Below, piece by piece: positions 7,952 to 16,410 of a stretch of DNA of 64,000 nucleotides. Both the position numbers and the translations under genes were made by a program. The stretch is from Lysobacterales bacterium (GTDB lineage Bacteria; Pseudomonadota; Gammaproteobacteria; Xanthomonadales; Rhodanobacteraceae). Numbering within the stretch: position 1 is the first letter of the stretch; every line of letters starts with the position of its first letter. The notes below the pieces were generated by a model. That model worked only from the letters and a program-made list of their open reading frames with translations. It did not search any database and was not told where the DNA came from. The stretch lies in the NCBI GenBank assembly GCA_017305135.1, contig JAFKNA010000018.1, positions 1-64,000 of the forward strand, written 5' to 3'.

Positions 7952-9184
7952 CTACTCCTCCGCCGGCGCCACGATCACCGGTTGGCGGCGGCGCTCGATG
8001 AGACGGTACACGCGCCAACTGGCGAAACCGAGGATGGTGGAGACCAGCGCGCCGGCGGCGAGGAGCACCATGCTGCCGGAAAGGAGCGGCGAGATCAGGC
8101 CGGCCATGACCGCGCTGATCAGCAGGCTGACGAAGGTCTGCACCGAAGACACCGCCCCGCGGTGATGCGGGAAGCGGTCGAGGAGGAGCAACGTCAAGGT
8201 CGGGAAGTTGACGCCGATGCCGATGGCGTTGACGCCGATCAGCAGCACCGACCAGGGCAGGCGCGGTTCCGGCAGCAGCCAGGCGACGACGAGGTTGAGC
8301 ACCGCGGCGACGAGCATGATGAGGTAGCCGAGCCGCACCGTGGTGGCGGCGCTCATGCGGCCAGCGAGACGCCCGGACAGGAACGCACCGATCATCATGC
8401 CGCTGATCGCGGGCACGAACAGCCATGCGAACTGCTGCGGGCCGAGCTTCAAGAGGTCCAGCACCACCGCCGGCGCCGAGGCGATGTAGACCCACAGGGC
8501 ATTGAAGTTGAGCGATCCGGCCAGCGCCAGCGGATAGAAGCCGGCGTCGCCGAAGATCGAGCGCCAGGTACGCACCAGCGCGCGCGGCGACATGGGGCTG
8601 CGCTCGGACGGTGCGTGTGTTTCCGGCAACCAGGCGATGCATGCGATCAGCAAGCCGACGGCGAACAGCGCCAGCAGCCAGAAGATCGCCGGCCAGCGCG
8701 CGAAGGCGATCACCCAGCCGCCGATGATGGGCGCGAGCGCCGGCGCGATGCCGAAGATCATCGACACCGTGGACATCAGCCGCTGCGCCTCCACGCCGTC
8801 GAAGCAGTCGCGGATGATGGCGCGGCCGACGATGAGGCCGGCGCCGGCGGAGACGCCCTGCAGGGCGCGGAACACCAGCAGCCATTCGATGGTGGGAGCG
8901 AGCGCGCAGCCGACGGAGGCGAGGGCGAACATCGCCACGCCGCCGAGGATGACGATGCGCCGGCCCCAGGCGTCGGAAAACGGGCCGTGCAGCAGCGACA
9001 TCAGCGCGTAGGCGATCATGTAGGCACTGATCGTCTGCTGCATCGCGAACGGCGTCGCGTCGAGGTCCGCCTCCATCGCCGGGAAGGCGGGGAAGATGGT
9101 GTCGATCGAGAACGGGCCGAACATCGCCAGCGCGGCGAGCAGCGGCGCGAGCAGGTGGCGGCGGGGAACGGCGGGCGATCTCAT
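7952..9184 (-). CDS. Bcr/CflA-type multidrug efflux MFS transporter
   Basis: 410 residues with about 12 membrane segments. The short N-terminus leads into FSIDTIFPAFPAMEADL, typical of the Bcr/CflA (DHA1) subfamily in which a D-x-x-x-P element occurs in helix 1; the loop 2-3 MFS signature is HGPFSDAWGRRIVILGG. These are proton-driven drug exporters of the inner membrane. ATG at 9184; the gene is single and divergent from crcB. The substrate cannot be deduced. Confidence 0.85.
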   Translation of the reverse strand: MRSPAVPRRHLLAPLLAALAMFGPFSIDTIFPAFPAMEADLDATPFAMQQTISAYMIAYALMSLLHGPFSDAWGRRIVILGGVAMFALASVGCALAPTIEWLLVFRALQGVSAGAGLIVGRAIIRDCFDGVEAQRLMSTVSMIFGIAPALAPIIGGWVIAFARWPAIFWLLALFAVGLLIACIAWLPETHAPSERSPMSPRALVRTWRSIFGDAGFYPLALAGSLNFNALWVYIASAPAVVLDLLKLGPQQFAWLFVPAISGMMIGAFLSGRLAGRMSAATTVRLGYLIMLVAAVLNLVVAWLLPEPRLPWSVLLIGVNAIGIGVNFPTLTLLLLDRFPHHRGAVSSVQTFVSLLISAVMAGLISPLLSGSMVLLAAGALVSTILGFASWRVYRLIERRRQPVIVAPAEE

Positions 9185-9257
9185 GGCGGGCGCATGCTAC
9201 AGGCGCGCGCTTGAATGCTGCGAATGCAGGAAGGCATGGGTGGACGACGCATGGAGC

Positions 9258-9383
9258 CTGGCCGAGCTGGGGCTCGGCCGTTCCCAGGAAAAAGCAGGCT
9301 TCTGCAACTTCGCGGCCGAGCCGGGGTTCCCAGGAAAACCGGATCTCCGCCCTGGGAATGGCCGAGCCCCAGCTCGGCCGCTC
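9258..9383. repeat. Inverted pair of family-A hairpin repeats
   Basis: One unit with core GAGCTGGGGCTC near 9264-9275 and one with core GAGCCCCAGCTC near 9364-9375, about 60 bases apart. They lie between the divergent Bcr/CflA and crcB genes. Confidence 0.88.
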
Positions 9384-9455
9384 TCGGGCAAGCCGGGCAT
9401 TGCAGAGCCCGCCCATTCGGAGGAACCTTCACGGGTTGCGGTCGGCGGATGCGCG

Positions 9456-9842
9456 ATGGACTTCATTTCCTTCCTTGCCGTGGGCTTTGGCGCCTTCGCC
9501 GGCGCGGTGCTGCGCTGGCTGCTCGGCATGGCGCTCAACCCCCTCCTGCCGACGCTGCCGCTCGGCACGCTGGCGGCGAACCTCTCGGGCGGGCTGCTGA
9601 TGGGCGTCGCGATGGGCCTGTTCGCGCATTTCGAAGCCTTGCCGATCGCCTGGCGGCTCGGCCTGGTGACCGGATTCCTCGGCGGCCTCACCACATTTTC
9701 CACGTTTTCCGGCGAGACGGTCACGCTGCTCCTGCGCCAGCAATATGCGTGGACCGTCGCTATCATTGTCCTGCACCTGGCCGGCTCGCTCGCGATGACG
9801 CTGGCCGGTATCGGCATCGTCCGTGCGCTGCTGCGCACCTGA
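9456..9842 (+). CDS. crcB: Fluoride channel CrcB/FluC
   Basis: 128 residues, the normal length, with four hydrophobic segments. The family hallmark GFLGGLTTFSTFSGE (about residue 70-84) and the helix-2 segment AANLSGGLLMG are present. Fluc channels work as antiparallel dimers that let fluoride leave the cell. Start chosen at the ATG 9456 because the protein then begins directly at the first membrane helix. A DUF190 gene follows after 25 bases and cfa after that, so the three probably form an operon. No fluoride riboswitch pattern was seen upstream. Confidence 0.92.
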   Translation: MDFISFLAVGFGAFAGAVLRWLLGMALNPLLPTLPLGTLAANLSGGLLMGVAMGLFAHFEALPIAWRLGLVTGFLGGLTTFSTFSGETVTLLLRQQYAWTVAIIVLHLAGSLAMTLAGIGIVRALLRT

Positions 9843-9867
9843 CCGGTCCGCTGCGAGGTTGTGCGCC

Positions 9868-10194
9868 ATGCAAGGTTGCGCCCTGCGCTTCTACATGCAC
9901 GAGAACCAGCGCCACCGCGGCGCGCTGCTCTACGAGTGGCTGCTCGACCAGGCGCGGCGGCGCGGCATCCCAGGCGGCAGCGCATTCCGCGCCGTAGCCG
10001 GCTTCGGTCGCCACGGCGTGGTCAGCCAGCAGCATTTCTTCGAGCTTGCTGGCCAGTTGACGGTGCTGGTGGAATTCATCGTCCCCGCCGAAGAGGCCGA
10101 GATGCTGCTCGCGATCGTGCGCGAGGACGGCGCCGAACTCTTCTACACGCGCAGCACGGTGGAGTTCGGCCTGACCGTACCCATGGAAACCTGA
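9868..10194 (+). CDS. DUF190 family (PII-like) protein
   Basis: 108 residues. The start CALRFYMHENQRHRGALLYEWLL and the following GIPGGSAFRAVAGFG are typical of DUF190, a small family with a PII-like ferredoxin fold that is frequently encoded next to crcB. Its function is not established; a role with the fluoride channel is inferred from the conserved neighbourhood only. ATG at 9868 lies 25 bases after crcB and the stop is 27 bases before cfa. Confidence 0.85.
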   Translation: MQGCALRFYMHENQRHRGALLYEWLLDQARRRGIPGGSAFRAVAGFGRHGVVSQQHFFELAGQLTVLVEFIVPAEEAEMLLAIVREDGAELFYTRSTVEFGLTVPMET

Positions 10195-10221
10195 AGCCCC
10201 GCCATTCCTGGAGCCTTGCCC

Positions 10222-11334
10222 ATGTCCGATCCGCGCGCACGTGTCGAGCAACTCCTCACCCACGCGGGTGTCACCATCGATGGCCCGGCCGCAACCGACG
10301 TCGTCGTCCACGACGAGGACCTGTACGCGCGGGCGATTGCACACGGCTCGCTGGGCCTCGGCGAGGCCTACATGGACGGCTGGTGGGACGCCGAGGACCT
10401 GCCGGGCTTTCTCACGCGGCTGATCGAGGCGCATCTGGACGACAAGGTGCGCGGGCTGGAAGATGCCTGGCTCGCGGTGCAGGCGCGCCTCATCAACATG
10501 CAGCGCGGCGAACGCGCGTTCGAGATCGGCGAGCGCCATTACGACCTCGGCAACGACCTCTTCCAGGCCATGCTCGGCAAGCGCCTGGTCTACAGCTGCG
10601 GCTACTGGAAGGAGGCCAGCGACCTCGACGCCGCGCAGCAAGCCAAGCTCGACCTCGTCTGTCGCAAGCTCGGCCTCGCACCCGGCATGCGCGTGCTCGA
10701 CATCGGCTGCGGCTGGGGCGAGGCGCTGAAATTCGCCGCCGAGCGCTATGGCGTCAGCGGCGTCGGCATCACCGTCTCCGAGGAGCAGGCCCGGTTCGCG
10801 CAGGAACTCTGCCGGGGACTGCCGATCGAGATCCGCGTGCAGGACTACCGCGAGCTCGACGAGCGCTTCGACCGCGTGTTCTCCATCGGCATGTTCGAGC
10901 ACGTCGGCGTAAAGAACTACCGCACCTATTTCGAGGTGGCGCATCGAGTGACGGCTGCGAACGGCCTGTTCCTGCTGCACTGCATCGGCACCAATCTTTC
11001 CACCACGCACACCGATCCCTGGATCGCGAAGTACATCTTCCCGAACTCGATGCTGCCCTCCGCCGCTCAGATCACGAAGGAGTCGGAGGGCCTGTTCGTG
11101 ATCGAGGACTGGCACAACTTCGGCACCGACTACGACCGCACGCTGATGGCCTGGCGGGACAATTTCGACGCCGCTTGGCCGGAGCTGTCCAAGCGCTACG
11201 ACGAGCGCTTCCGCCGCATGTGGCATTTCTACCTCGCCGGCTCCGCCGCCACCTTCCGCGCCCGCCGCAGCCAGCTCTGGCAGATCGTGCTCTCGGCGAA
11301 CGGCGTGCCGGGCGGCTACCGCGCCCCGCGCTGA
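10222..11334 (+). CDS. cfa: Cyclopropane-fatty-acyl-phospholipid synthase
   Basis: 370 residues. It transfers a methylene group from S-adenosylmethionine to the double bond of unsaturated acyl chains in membrane phospholipids. The SAM-binding motif is [20 protein letters not shown] (about residue 155-175); [12 protein letters not shown] upstream and FEHVGVKNY and HCIGTN downstream are family segments. The ATG at 10222 is preceded by CTGGAG at a good distance; an in-frame TTG two codons earlier has no advantage. It is probably the third gene of the crcB operon, and product lipids may help membranes under stress. Confidence 0.92.
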   Translation: MSDPRARVEQLLTHAGVTIDGPAATDVVVHDEDLYARAIAHGSLGLGEAYMDGWWDAEDLPGFLTRLIEAHLDDKVRGLEDAWLAVQARLINMQRGERAFEIGERHYDLGNDLFQAMLGKRLVYSCGYWKEASDLDAAQQAKLDLVCRKLGLAPGMRVLDIGCGWGEALKFAAERYGVSGVGITVSEEQARFAQELCRGLPIEIRVQDYRELDERFDRVFSIGMFEHVGVKNYRTYFEVAHRVTAANGLFLLHCIGTNLSTTHTDPWIAKYIFPNSMLPSAAQITKESEGLFVIEDWHNFGTDYDRTLMAWRDNFDAAWPELSKRYDERFRRMWHFYLAGSAATFRARRSQLWQIVLSANGVPGGYRAPR

Positions 11335-11360
11335 GGGGCGCACACGCCGCGCGTGCTTCT

Positions 11361-11440
11361 CCTGGGAGCGGCCGAGCCCCAGCTCGGCCCGAGCGCTGGT
11401 CGGAAAAAGCGGCGGGAGCTGGGGCTCCGCCAGTCCCAGC
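11361..11440. repeat. Inverted pair of family-A hairpin repeats
   Basis: Core GAGCCCCAGCTC near 11374-11385 and core GAGCTGGGGCTC near 11416-11427, about 20 bases between the units. The pair ends some 50 bases upstream of parC, close to a likely -10 element TACAAT at 11459-11464. Confidence 0.88.
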
Positions 11441-11494
11441 TTGCGGCGCTGCGGCCGCTACAATGATCGGCTGCATCCGGACCCGACCCGCCGC

Positions 11495-13729
11495 ATGAAC
11501 CACCACGCCAACCACGAACAGATCCCGCTCAAGGACTACGCCGAGCGCGCCTACCTCGACTACTCCATGTACGTGGTGCTGGACCGCGCGCTGCCCTTCG
11601 TCGGCGACGGCCTCAAGCCCGTGCAGCGGCGCATCGTCTACTCGATGAGCGAGCTCGGGCTCGATGCCGCCGCCAAGCCCAAGAAGTCCGCGCGCACCGT
11701 GGGCGACGTCATCGGCAAGTTCCATCCGCACGGCGATTCGGCCTGCTACGAGGCAATGGTGCTGATGGCGCAGCCCTTCTCCTACCGTTATCCGCTGATC
11801 GACGGCCAGGGCAACTTCGGCTCGCAGGACGACCCAAAATCCTTCGCCGCGATGCGCTACACCGAATCGCGGCTGACGCCGATGGCCGAGCTCCTGCTGC
11901 AGGAACTCGCCCACGGCACGGTGGACTGGATCGCGAACTTCGACGGCACGCTGGAGGAGCCCTCGTGGCTGCCGGCGCGGGTGCCGCACGTGCTTCTGAA
12001 TGGCTCGACCGGCATCGCCGTCGGCATGGCGACCGACATTCCGCCGCACAACCTGCGCGAGGTGGCGAGCGCCTGCATCCGCCTGCTGGACGATCCCGAG
12101 GCCAGCGTCGCCGACCTCTGCGAGCACGTGCGCGGGCCGGATTTCCCCACCGCCGCCGAGATCATCACGCCGGCGGCGGACCTGCTCGCCCTGTACGAAA
12201 CCGGCAACGGCTCGGTGCGCTGCCGCGCGGTGTGGAAGAGGGAGGAAGGCAACATCGTCGTCACCGCCCTGCCCTACCAGGTCTCACCCTCGAAGATCCT
12301 GGAGCAGATCGCCGCGCAGATGCGGGCGAAGAAGCTGCCGATGCTGGAGGACATCCGCGACGAGTCCGACCACGAGAACCCGATCCGCATCGTGCTGATG
12401 CCGCGTTCGAACCGGATCGACCTCGAGCAGATGATGCAGCACCTCAACGCGACCACGGATCTGGAGAAGAGCTACCGCGTCAACCTCAACATGATCGGCC
12501 TGGACGGCAAGCCGCAGGTCAAGCACCTCCGCCAGATCCTGTCCGAGTGGCTGCGCTTCCGCCAGGACACGGTGACGCGGCGCCTGCGCCATCGCCTGGC
12601 CAAGGTGGAACGGCGCCTGCACCTGCTGGAGGGCCTGCGCATCGCCTTCCTCAACCTCGATGAGGTGATCCGCATCGTCCGCCATGAGGACGAGCCGCGG
12701 CCCGTGCTGATCGCGCGCTTTGGATTGAGCGAGGAGCAGGCCGACTACATCCTCGAGACGCGCCTGCGCCAGCTCGCGCGGCTGGAAGAGATGAAGATCA
12801 ACGCCGAACGCGACGCGCTGGAGGAAGAGCGCGCCCGCATCAACGTGGTGCTGGGCTCGAAGGCGCGCCTCAGGACCCTGGTCAAGGATGAACTGCGCGA
12901 GGACGCGCGCAAGTACGGCGACGAGCGCCGCTCGCCGCTGGTCGAGCGCAGCGCCGCGCAGGCGCTGGCCGAGACCGCGCTGGTCGCCAGCGAGCCGGTC
13001 ACCGTGGTGCTGTCGAAGAAGGGCTGGGCGCGCGCCGCCAAGGGACACGAGGTCAACGGGGCGGAACTCGGCTACCGCGAGGGCGACGCCTACCTCGCCG
13101 CCGCGCAGGGGCGCACCACCCAGCAGGTCGCCTTCATCGATTCCAGCGGGCGCAGCTATTCGGCGCCCGCGCATACCCTGCCCTCGGCGCGCGGCAACGG
13201 CGAGCCGCTGACCGGCCGTTTCCAGACCCCGCCCGGCGCCCATTTCGAGGCGCTGGCGATCGCCGACCCGGCCACCCGCCTGGTGCTGGCCTCGGACTTC
13301 GGCTACGGCTTCGTGACCCGCTTCGAGGCGCTGCTAGGCAACAAGAAGGCCGGCAAGCAGGTGCTGAACGTCGACGCGAAGGCCCACGTGCTGATGCCGG
13401 TCGCCGTCGCCGACACCGCCCGCGACCGCATCGTGGTGGCGACCAATGCCGGCCACCTGCTGATGTTCTCGGTCGCCGACCTGCCGGAACTCGACCGCGG
13501 CAAGGGCAACAAACTTATCGAGATCCCCAAGGCCAAACTCTCCGGCGGCGAGCGCGTCGCCGGCATCGCCGTGATCCCGGAGGAAAAGGGCGAGGTGACG
13601 CTCCACGCCGGCCAGCGCAAGCTCACCCTGCGCTGGAGCGACCTGGTCGAATACCAGGGCGCCCGCGCCGCCCGCGGCAAGCTGCTGCCACGCGGCCTGC
13701 AGCGCGTCGAACGCGTGGTCGGTGGCTGA
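11495..13729 (+). CDS. parC: DNA topoisomerase IV subunit A
   Basis: 744 residues, the expected size for ParC rather than GyrA. The breakage-reunion domain shows [13 protein letters not shown], then [15 protein letters not shown], and the catalytic tyrosine at residue 122 in [10 protein letters not shown]. The C-terminal part forms the degenerate beta-pinwheel that favours decatenation (for example [19 protein letters not shown]). With ParE it separates daughter chromosomes. Residues corresponding to the quinolone-resistance positions of E. coli ParC appear as the sensitive forms (Ser 82 and Glu 86 here). parE is not adjacent. Confidence 0.96.
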   Translation: MNHHANHEQIPLKDYAERAYLDYSMYVVLDRALPFVGDGLKPVQRRIVYSMSELGLDAAAKPKKSARTVGDVIGKFHPHGDSACYEAMVLMAQPFSYRYPLIDGQGNFGSQDDPKSFAAMRYTESRLTPMAELLLQELAHGTVDWIANFDGTLEEPSWLPARVPHVLLNGSTGIAVGMATDIPPHNLREVASACIRLLDDPEASVADLCEHVRGPDFPTAAEIITPAADLLALYETGNGSVRCRAVWKREEGNIVVTALPYQVSPSKILEQIAAQMRAKKLPMLEDIRDESDHENPIRIVLMPRSNRIDLEQMMQHLNATTDLEKSYRVNLNMIGLDGKPQVKHLRQILSEWLRFRQDTVTRRLRHRLAKVERRLHLLEGLRIAFLNLDEVIRIVRHEDEPRPVLIARFGLSEEQADYILETRLRQLARLEEMKINAERDALEEERARINVVLGSKARLRTLVKDELREDARKYGDERRSPLVERSAAQALAETALVASEPVTVVLSKKGWARAAKGHEVNGAELGYREGDAYLAAAQGRTTQQVAFIDSSGRSYSAPAHTLPSARGNGEPLTGRFQTPPGAHFEALAIADPATRLVLASDFGYGFVTRFEALLGNKKAGKQVLNVDAKAHVLMPVAVADTARDRIVVATNAGHLLMFSVADLPELDRGKGNKLIEIPKAKLSGGERVAGIAVIPEEKGEVTLHAGQRKLTLRWSDLVEYQGARAARGKLLPRGLQRVERVVGG

Positions 13730-13748
13730 TACCGGCACATCGCACGCC

Positions 13749-13830
13749 GTAGGAGCGCACCCTGTGCGCGACCGGCATGGTGATGTCGCGATGCGCACCC
13801 CGGTCGCGCACAGGGTGCGCTCATACGGGC
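13749..13830. repeat. Family-C inverted repeat pair
   Basis: GTAGGAGCGCACCCTGTGCG at 13750-13769 and its near-inverse CGCACAGGGTGCGCTCATAC at 13807-13826 flank about 35 bases. The pair could form a long stem downstream of parC. Other copies lie at 24254-24395, 28409-28436, 47981-48110 and near 60018. Confidence 0.8.
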
Positions 13831-13896
13831 TGCGTCGGGATCCTTCCGACGGCTCCGGTTCGATCTAAACCGCCGCGTAGCGGTATGCTGCACCGC

Positions 13897-14214
13897 ATGC
13901 GCTGCTTCGCCATGTCCATGATCCTGATCCTCCTCGCCGGCTGCGCGGTGGCGGCCTCGCCGCCGCCCAACGAGGTGGACTACGCCTGCCGCAGCGACGC
14001 CGACTGCGTGGTGAAGGACGTCGGCAACTGCTGCGGCTACTACCCGGCCTGCGTGAACCGCGACAGCCCGACCTTCCCAGGGCGGGTGCAGGCGGAGTGC
14101 GAGAAGACCGGGATGGCGAGCGTCTGCGGCTGGCCGGTGATCAAGGGCTGCGCCTGCGTCGAGGGGCGCTGCGAAGCGGCCCCAAGTGGCGGGGTGGATG
14201 GGGAGGTGCGCTAG
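13897..14214 (+). CDS. Small cysteine-rich lipoprotein
   Basis: 105 residues from the ATG at 13897. The N-terminus is a lipoprotein signal with lipobox LAGC, so the mature protein should be lipid-anchored in the envelope. The mature chain is rich in cysteines (YACRSDADCVV, NCCGYYPAC, AECEKTG, SVCGW, KGCACVEGRCE), enough for about five disulfides. It recalls the small eight-cysteine-cluster proteins of proteobacteria, but I do not recognise it with certainty. TATGCT at 13884-13889 sits 7 bases before the ATG, which would give a leaderless or nearly leaderless mRNA. Upstream in-frame codons belong to the family-C repeat and are not used as start. Confidence 0.7.
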   Translation: MRCFAMSMILILLAGCAVAASPPPNEVDYACRSDADCVVKDVGNCCGYYPACVNRDSPTFPGRVQAECEKTGMASVCGWPVIKGCACVEGRCEAAPSGGVDGEVR

Positions 14215-14287
14215 GTCGGCCCTACGAGAACGACGTTCGCCGCTGCTCGAACACCCATCGTTGGGTACGTAGCCCGCGCTGTGCTGC

Positions 14288-14385
14288 TGGGAGTGGCCGA
14301 GCCCCAGCTCAGCCTCCGCGGTCGGTCGGCCGATAGCCCCGCCCTGCATGAAGCCGGGCCGAGCTGGGGCTCGGCCGTTCCCAAG
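14288..14385. repeat. Inverted pair of family-A hairpin repeats
   Basis: Core GAGCCCCAGCTC near 14300-14311 (one arm imperfect) and core GAGCTGGGGCTC near 14361-14372, about 40 bases apart, in the gap before the deaminase gene. Confidence 0.85.
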
Positions 14386-14452
14386 CGGTATCGCTCGGCA
14401 ACGCCGCGTGTCTGGAGCGCAGCGGAGCCGGACCGGCTGGTAGCATGGCCGC

Positions 14453-15007
14453 ATGAAGACCCACGTTGTAATTGCGCTGCCGGACTGGTTCCCGGAGCTT
14501 GACCCGACGCAGCAGTGTGCGGACGACGAAGCCAAGCTGCGCTTCGTGATTGGACTCGCGATGCGCAACGTCGAGGAGCGCACCGGCGGGCCCTTCGGCG
14601 CGGCGATCTTCGATGGCGACGGCCGGGTGATCGCGGCGGGCGTCAACCGCGTGCTGCCGGAGACCTGCTCGGCCGCGCACGCGGAACTGCTGGCGATGAT
14701 CGGGGCACAGCGCCGGCTCGGCCGCAACCGCCTCAACGGCAACGGCGGACGCTTCGTGCTCGCCACCAGCGCGCAGCCGTGCTGCCAGTGCTACGGCGCC
14801 TGCGTCTGGAGCGGCATCGACGAGCTCCTGATCGGTGCGCGCGCCGAGGACGTCATGGCGCTGTCCGAATTCGACGAGGGCCCGCTGCCTGCCGACTGGA
14901 TCGGCGAGTTGGAGCGGCGCGGCATTGCGGTGCGGCGCGACATCCTGCGCGACGAGGCCTGCGAGGTGTTCAGACGCTACGCAAGTCTTTGTGGTCCGTC
15001 CTACTGA
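14453..15007 (+). CDS. Zinc-dependent nucleoside/nucleobase deaminase (CDA superfamily)
   Basis: 184 residues. The zinc motif of the cytidine-deaminase-like superfamily is complete: AHAEL (about residue 80, His ligand and catalytic Glu) and AQPCCQCYGAC (about residue 107-117, two Cys ligands). The overall layout is closest to guanine deaminase and TadA-like nucleobase deaminases rather than the tRNA enzyme itself; the substrate cannot be fixed. TAGCAT at 14441-14446 stands 6 bases before the ATG, so the transcript may be leaderless. rlmM follows 15 bases after the stop and is probably co-transcribed. Confidence 0.8.
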   Translation: MKTHVVIALPDWFPELDPTQQCADDEAKLRFVIGLAMRNVEERTGGPFGAAIFDGDGRVIAAGVNRVLPETCSAAHAELLAMIGAQRRLGRNRLNGNGGRFVLATSAQPCCQCYGACVWSGIDELLIGARAEDVMALSEFDEGPLPADWIGELERRGIAVRRDILRDEACEVFRRYASLCGPSY

Positions 15008-15022
15008 CGGGCGGCAATCCGC

Positions 15023-16276
15023 ATGAGCCGAAGCAGACCGCCATCGCGCCGCAGCGGCGCGCGCAAGCCGCGCTCCGCCGCGGCCGCGGGCCCGGCAAAG
15101 TCCATGGACCGACACGCCGCGAAAGCCGCGTGGCAAGGCGGACACCCGCGCCCCGACGGCAAGGCGGCGAAACCGCCGGCAGCCAAGGCGCCAGCGCCAA
15201 AGATCGTCCTCGCGAGCCCCGCAGGCCCACCGGTCGTGGAGCGCGTCCGCGGCCTGCTCGCCTGGTGCCGACCCGGCTTCGAGGGCGAATGTGCGCAGGA
15301 ACTCTCGACGCTCGCCGCGCGTTCGGGCAGCGGTGGCTTTGCCCGCACGGAGCGCGGCAGCGGCCTGGTCGAGTTCGTCGGCGAGGATCCCGCGCTGGCC
15401 GGGATCCGCTGGCGCGAGACGATCTTCGCGCGCCAGTTGCTGGTGCTGCTCGGGCGGGCGAGGAACCTGCCGACGGGCGATCGCCTCGGCGCGCTGTGGC
15501 CGCTGCTCGAACAGGATGGCCGGCGCTGGTGCGAGGCTTGGGTCGAGGCGCCGGACAGCGACGCCGGCCGCGAACTGGCGACGCTCTGCCGCGGCCTCAA
15601 CGCGGCGCTCATCGCATCATTGAAGGCGCGCGGGCTGCTCGACCGCGCCTCGCCATGGCGGCTGCATCTTGGCCTGACCGCCGGCGATGCCGCCTTCATC
15701 GCTGCCGCCGACGTGCGCAATGCGGCGCCGTGGCCGGGCGGCATCCCGCGCCTCAGGTTCCCGCGCGAGGCGCCCAGCCGCTCCACCCTGAAGCTGGAGG
15801 AGGCCCTGCTGGTGCTGCTCAGTGAGGGGGAGCGCGAGCGCTGGCTCGTGCCCGGCATGCGCGCGGTGGATCTCGGCGCCGCGCCGGGCGGCTGGACCTG
15901 GCAACTGGTGCAGCGCTCGATCCACGTCGTCGCCGTGGACAACGGGCCCATGGACGCCGCGCTCCTGCGCTCGGGGCTGGTCGAGCACCGCCGCGAGGAC
16001 GGCTTCCGCCATCGGCCGCCGAAGGCCGTGGACTGGCTGGTCTGCGACATGGTCGAGCAACCCGTCCGCGTCGCCGCGCGCATGGCCGAATGGCTGGCCA
16101 ATGGCTGGTGCCGCCATGCCATCTTCAATCTCAAGCTGCCGATGAAGAAGCGCTACGAAGAGGTCGAGCGTTGCCTCGCGCTGGTGCGAGGGCAGATTCC
16201 CGGCATCGAGCTCCGCGCCCGTCAGCTTTACCACGACCGCGAGGAAATCACCGTATTCGCGCGGCGGCCGGACTGA
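15023..16276 (+). CDS. rlmM: 23S rRNA C2498 2'-O-ribose methyltransferase
   Basis: 417 residues. The first about 75 residues are Ala/Pro/Lys/Arg-rich and probably disordered, longer than in E. coli RlmM. Then comes the THUMP-like RNA-binding part (about 80-220) and a Rossmann methyltransferase domain with SAM loop AVDLGAAPGGWTWQL, VVAVDNGPMD, DWLVCDMVEQP and FNLKLPMKKRYEEVE. The last segments supply the Asp and Lys of the K-D-K-E tetrad of 2'-O-methyltransferases. A later start (Met 28) would remove most of the extension and cannot be excluded. Confidence 0.93.
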   Translation: MSRSRPPSRRSGARKPRSAAAAGPAKSMDRHAAKAAWQGGHPRPDGKAAKPPAAKAPAPKIVLASPAGPPVVERVRGLLAWCRPGFEGECAQELSTLAARSGSGGFARTERGSGLVEFVGEDPALAGIRWRETIFARQLLVLLGRARNLPTGDRLGALWPLLEQDGRRWCEAWVEAPDSDAGRELATLCRGLNAALIASLKARGLLDRASPWRLHLGLTAGDAAFIAAADVRNAAPWPGGIPRLRFPREAPSRSTLKLEEALLVLLSEGERERWLVPGMRAVDLGAAPGGWTWQLVQRSIHVVAVDNGPMDAALLRSGLVEHRREDGFRHRPPKAVDWLVCDMVEQPVRVAARMAEWLANGWCRHAIFNLKLPMKKRYEEVERCLALVRGQIPGIELRARQLYHDREEITVFARRPD

Positions 16277-16410
16277 CGGCGCCGAACGTGTCCGCCGCAG
16301 GCCTGGCCGCGGCGCCATGTGACGCGGTTCCCGGAACGACCGTGGTCCGCTCGTCCGTCCGCGCGGGTCGCATGTGATAAAACGGCACCGCAACCGGACA
16401 GGTGTTCGCG

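Noticed and set aside
9384-9455. Possible fluoride riboswitch upstream of crcB
   Set aside because: I looked for the conserved GGCGATGG, short pseudoknot and CCTGATG pattern; only partial fragments occur, so I do not claim it.
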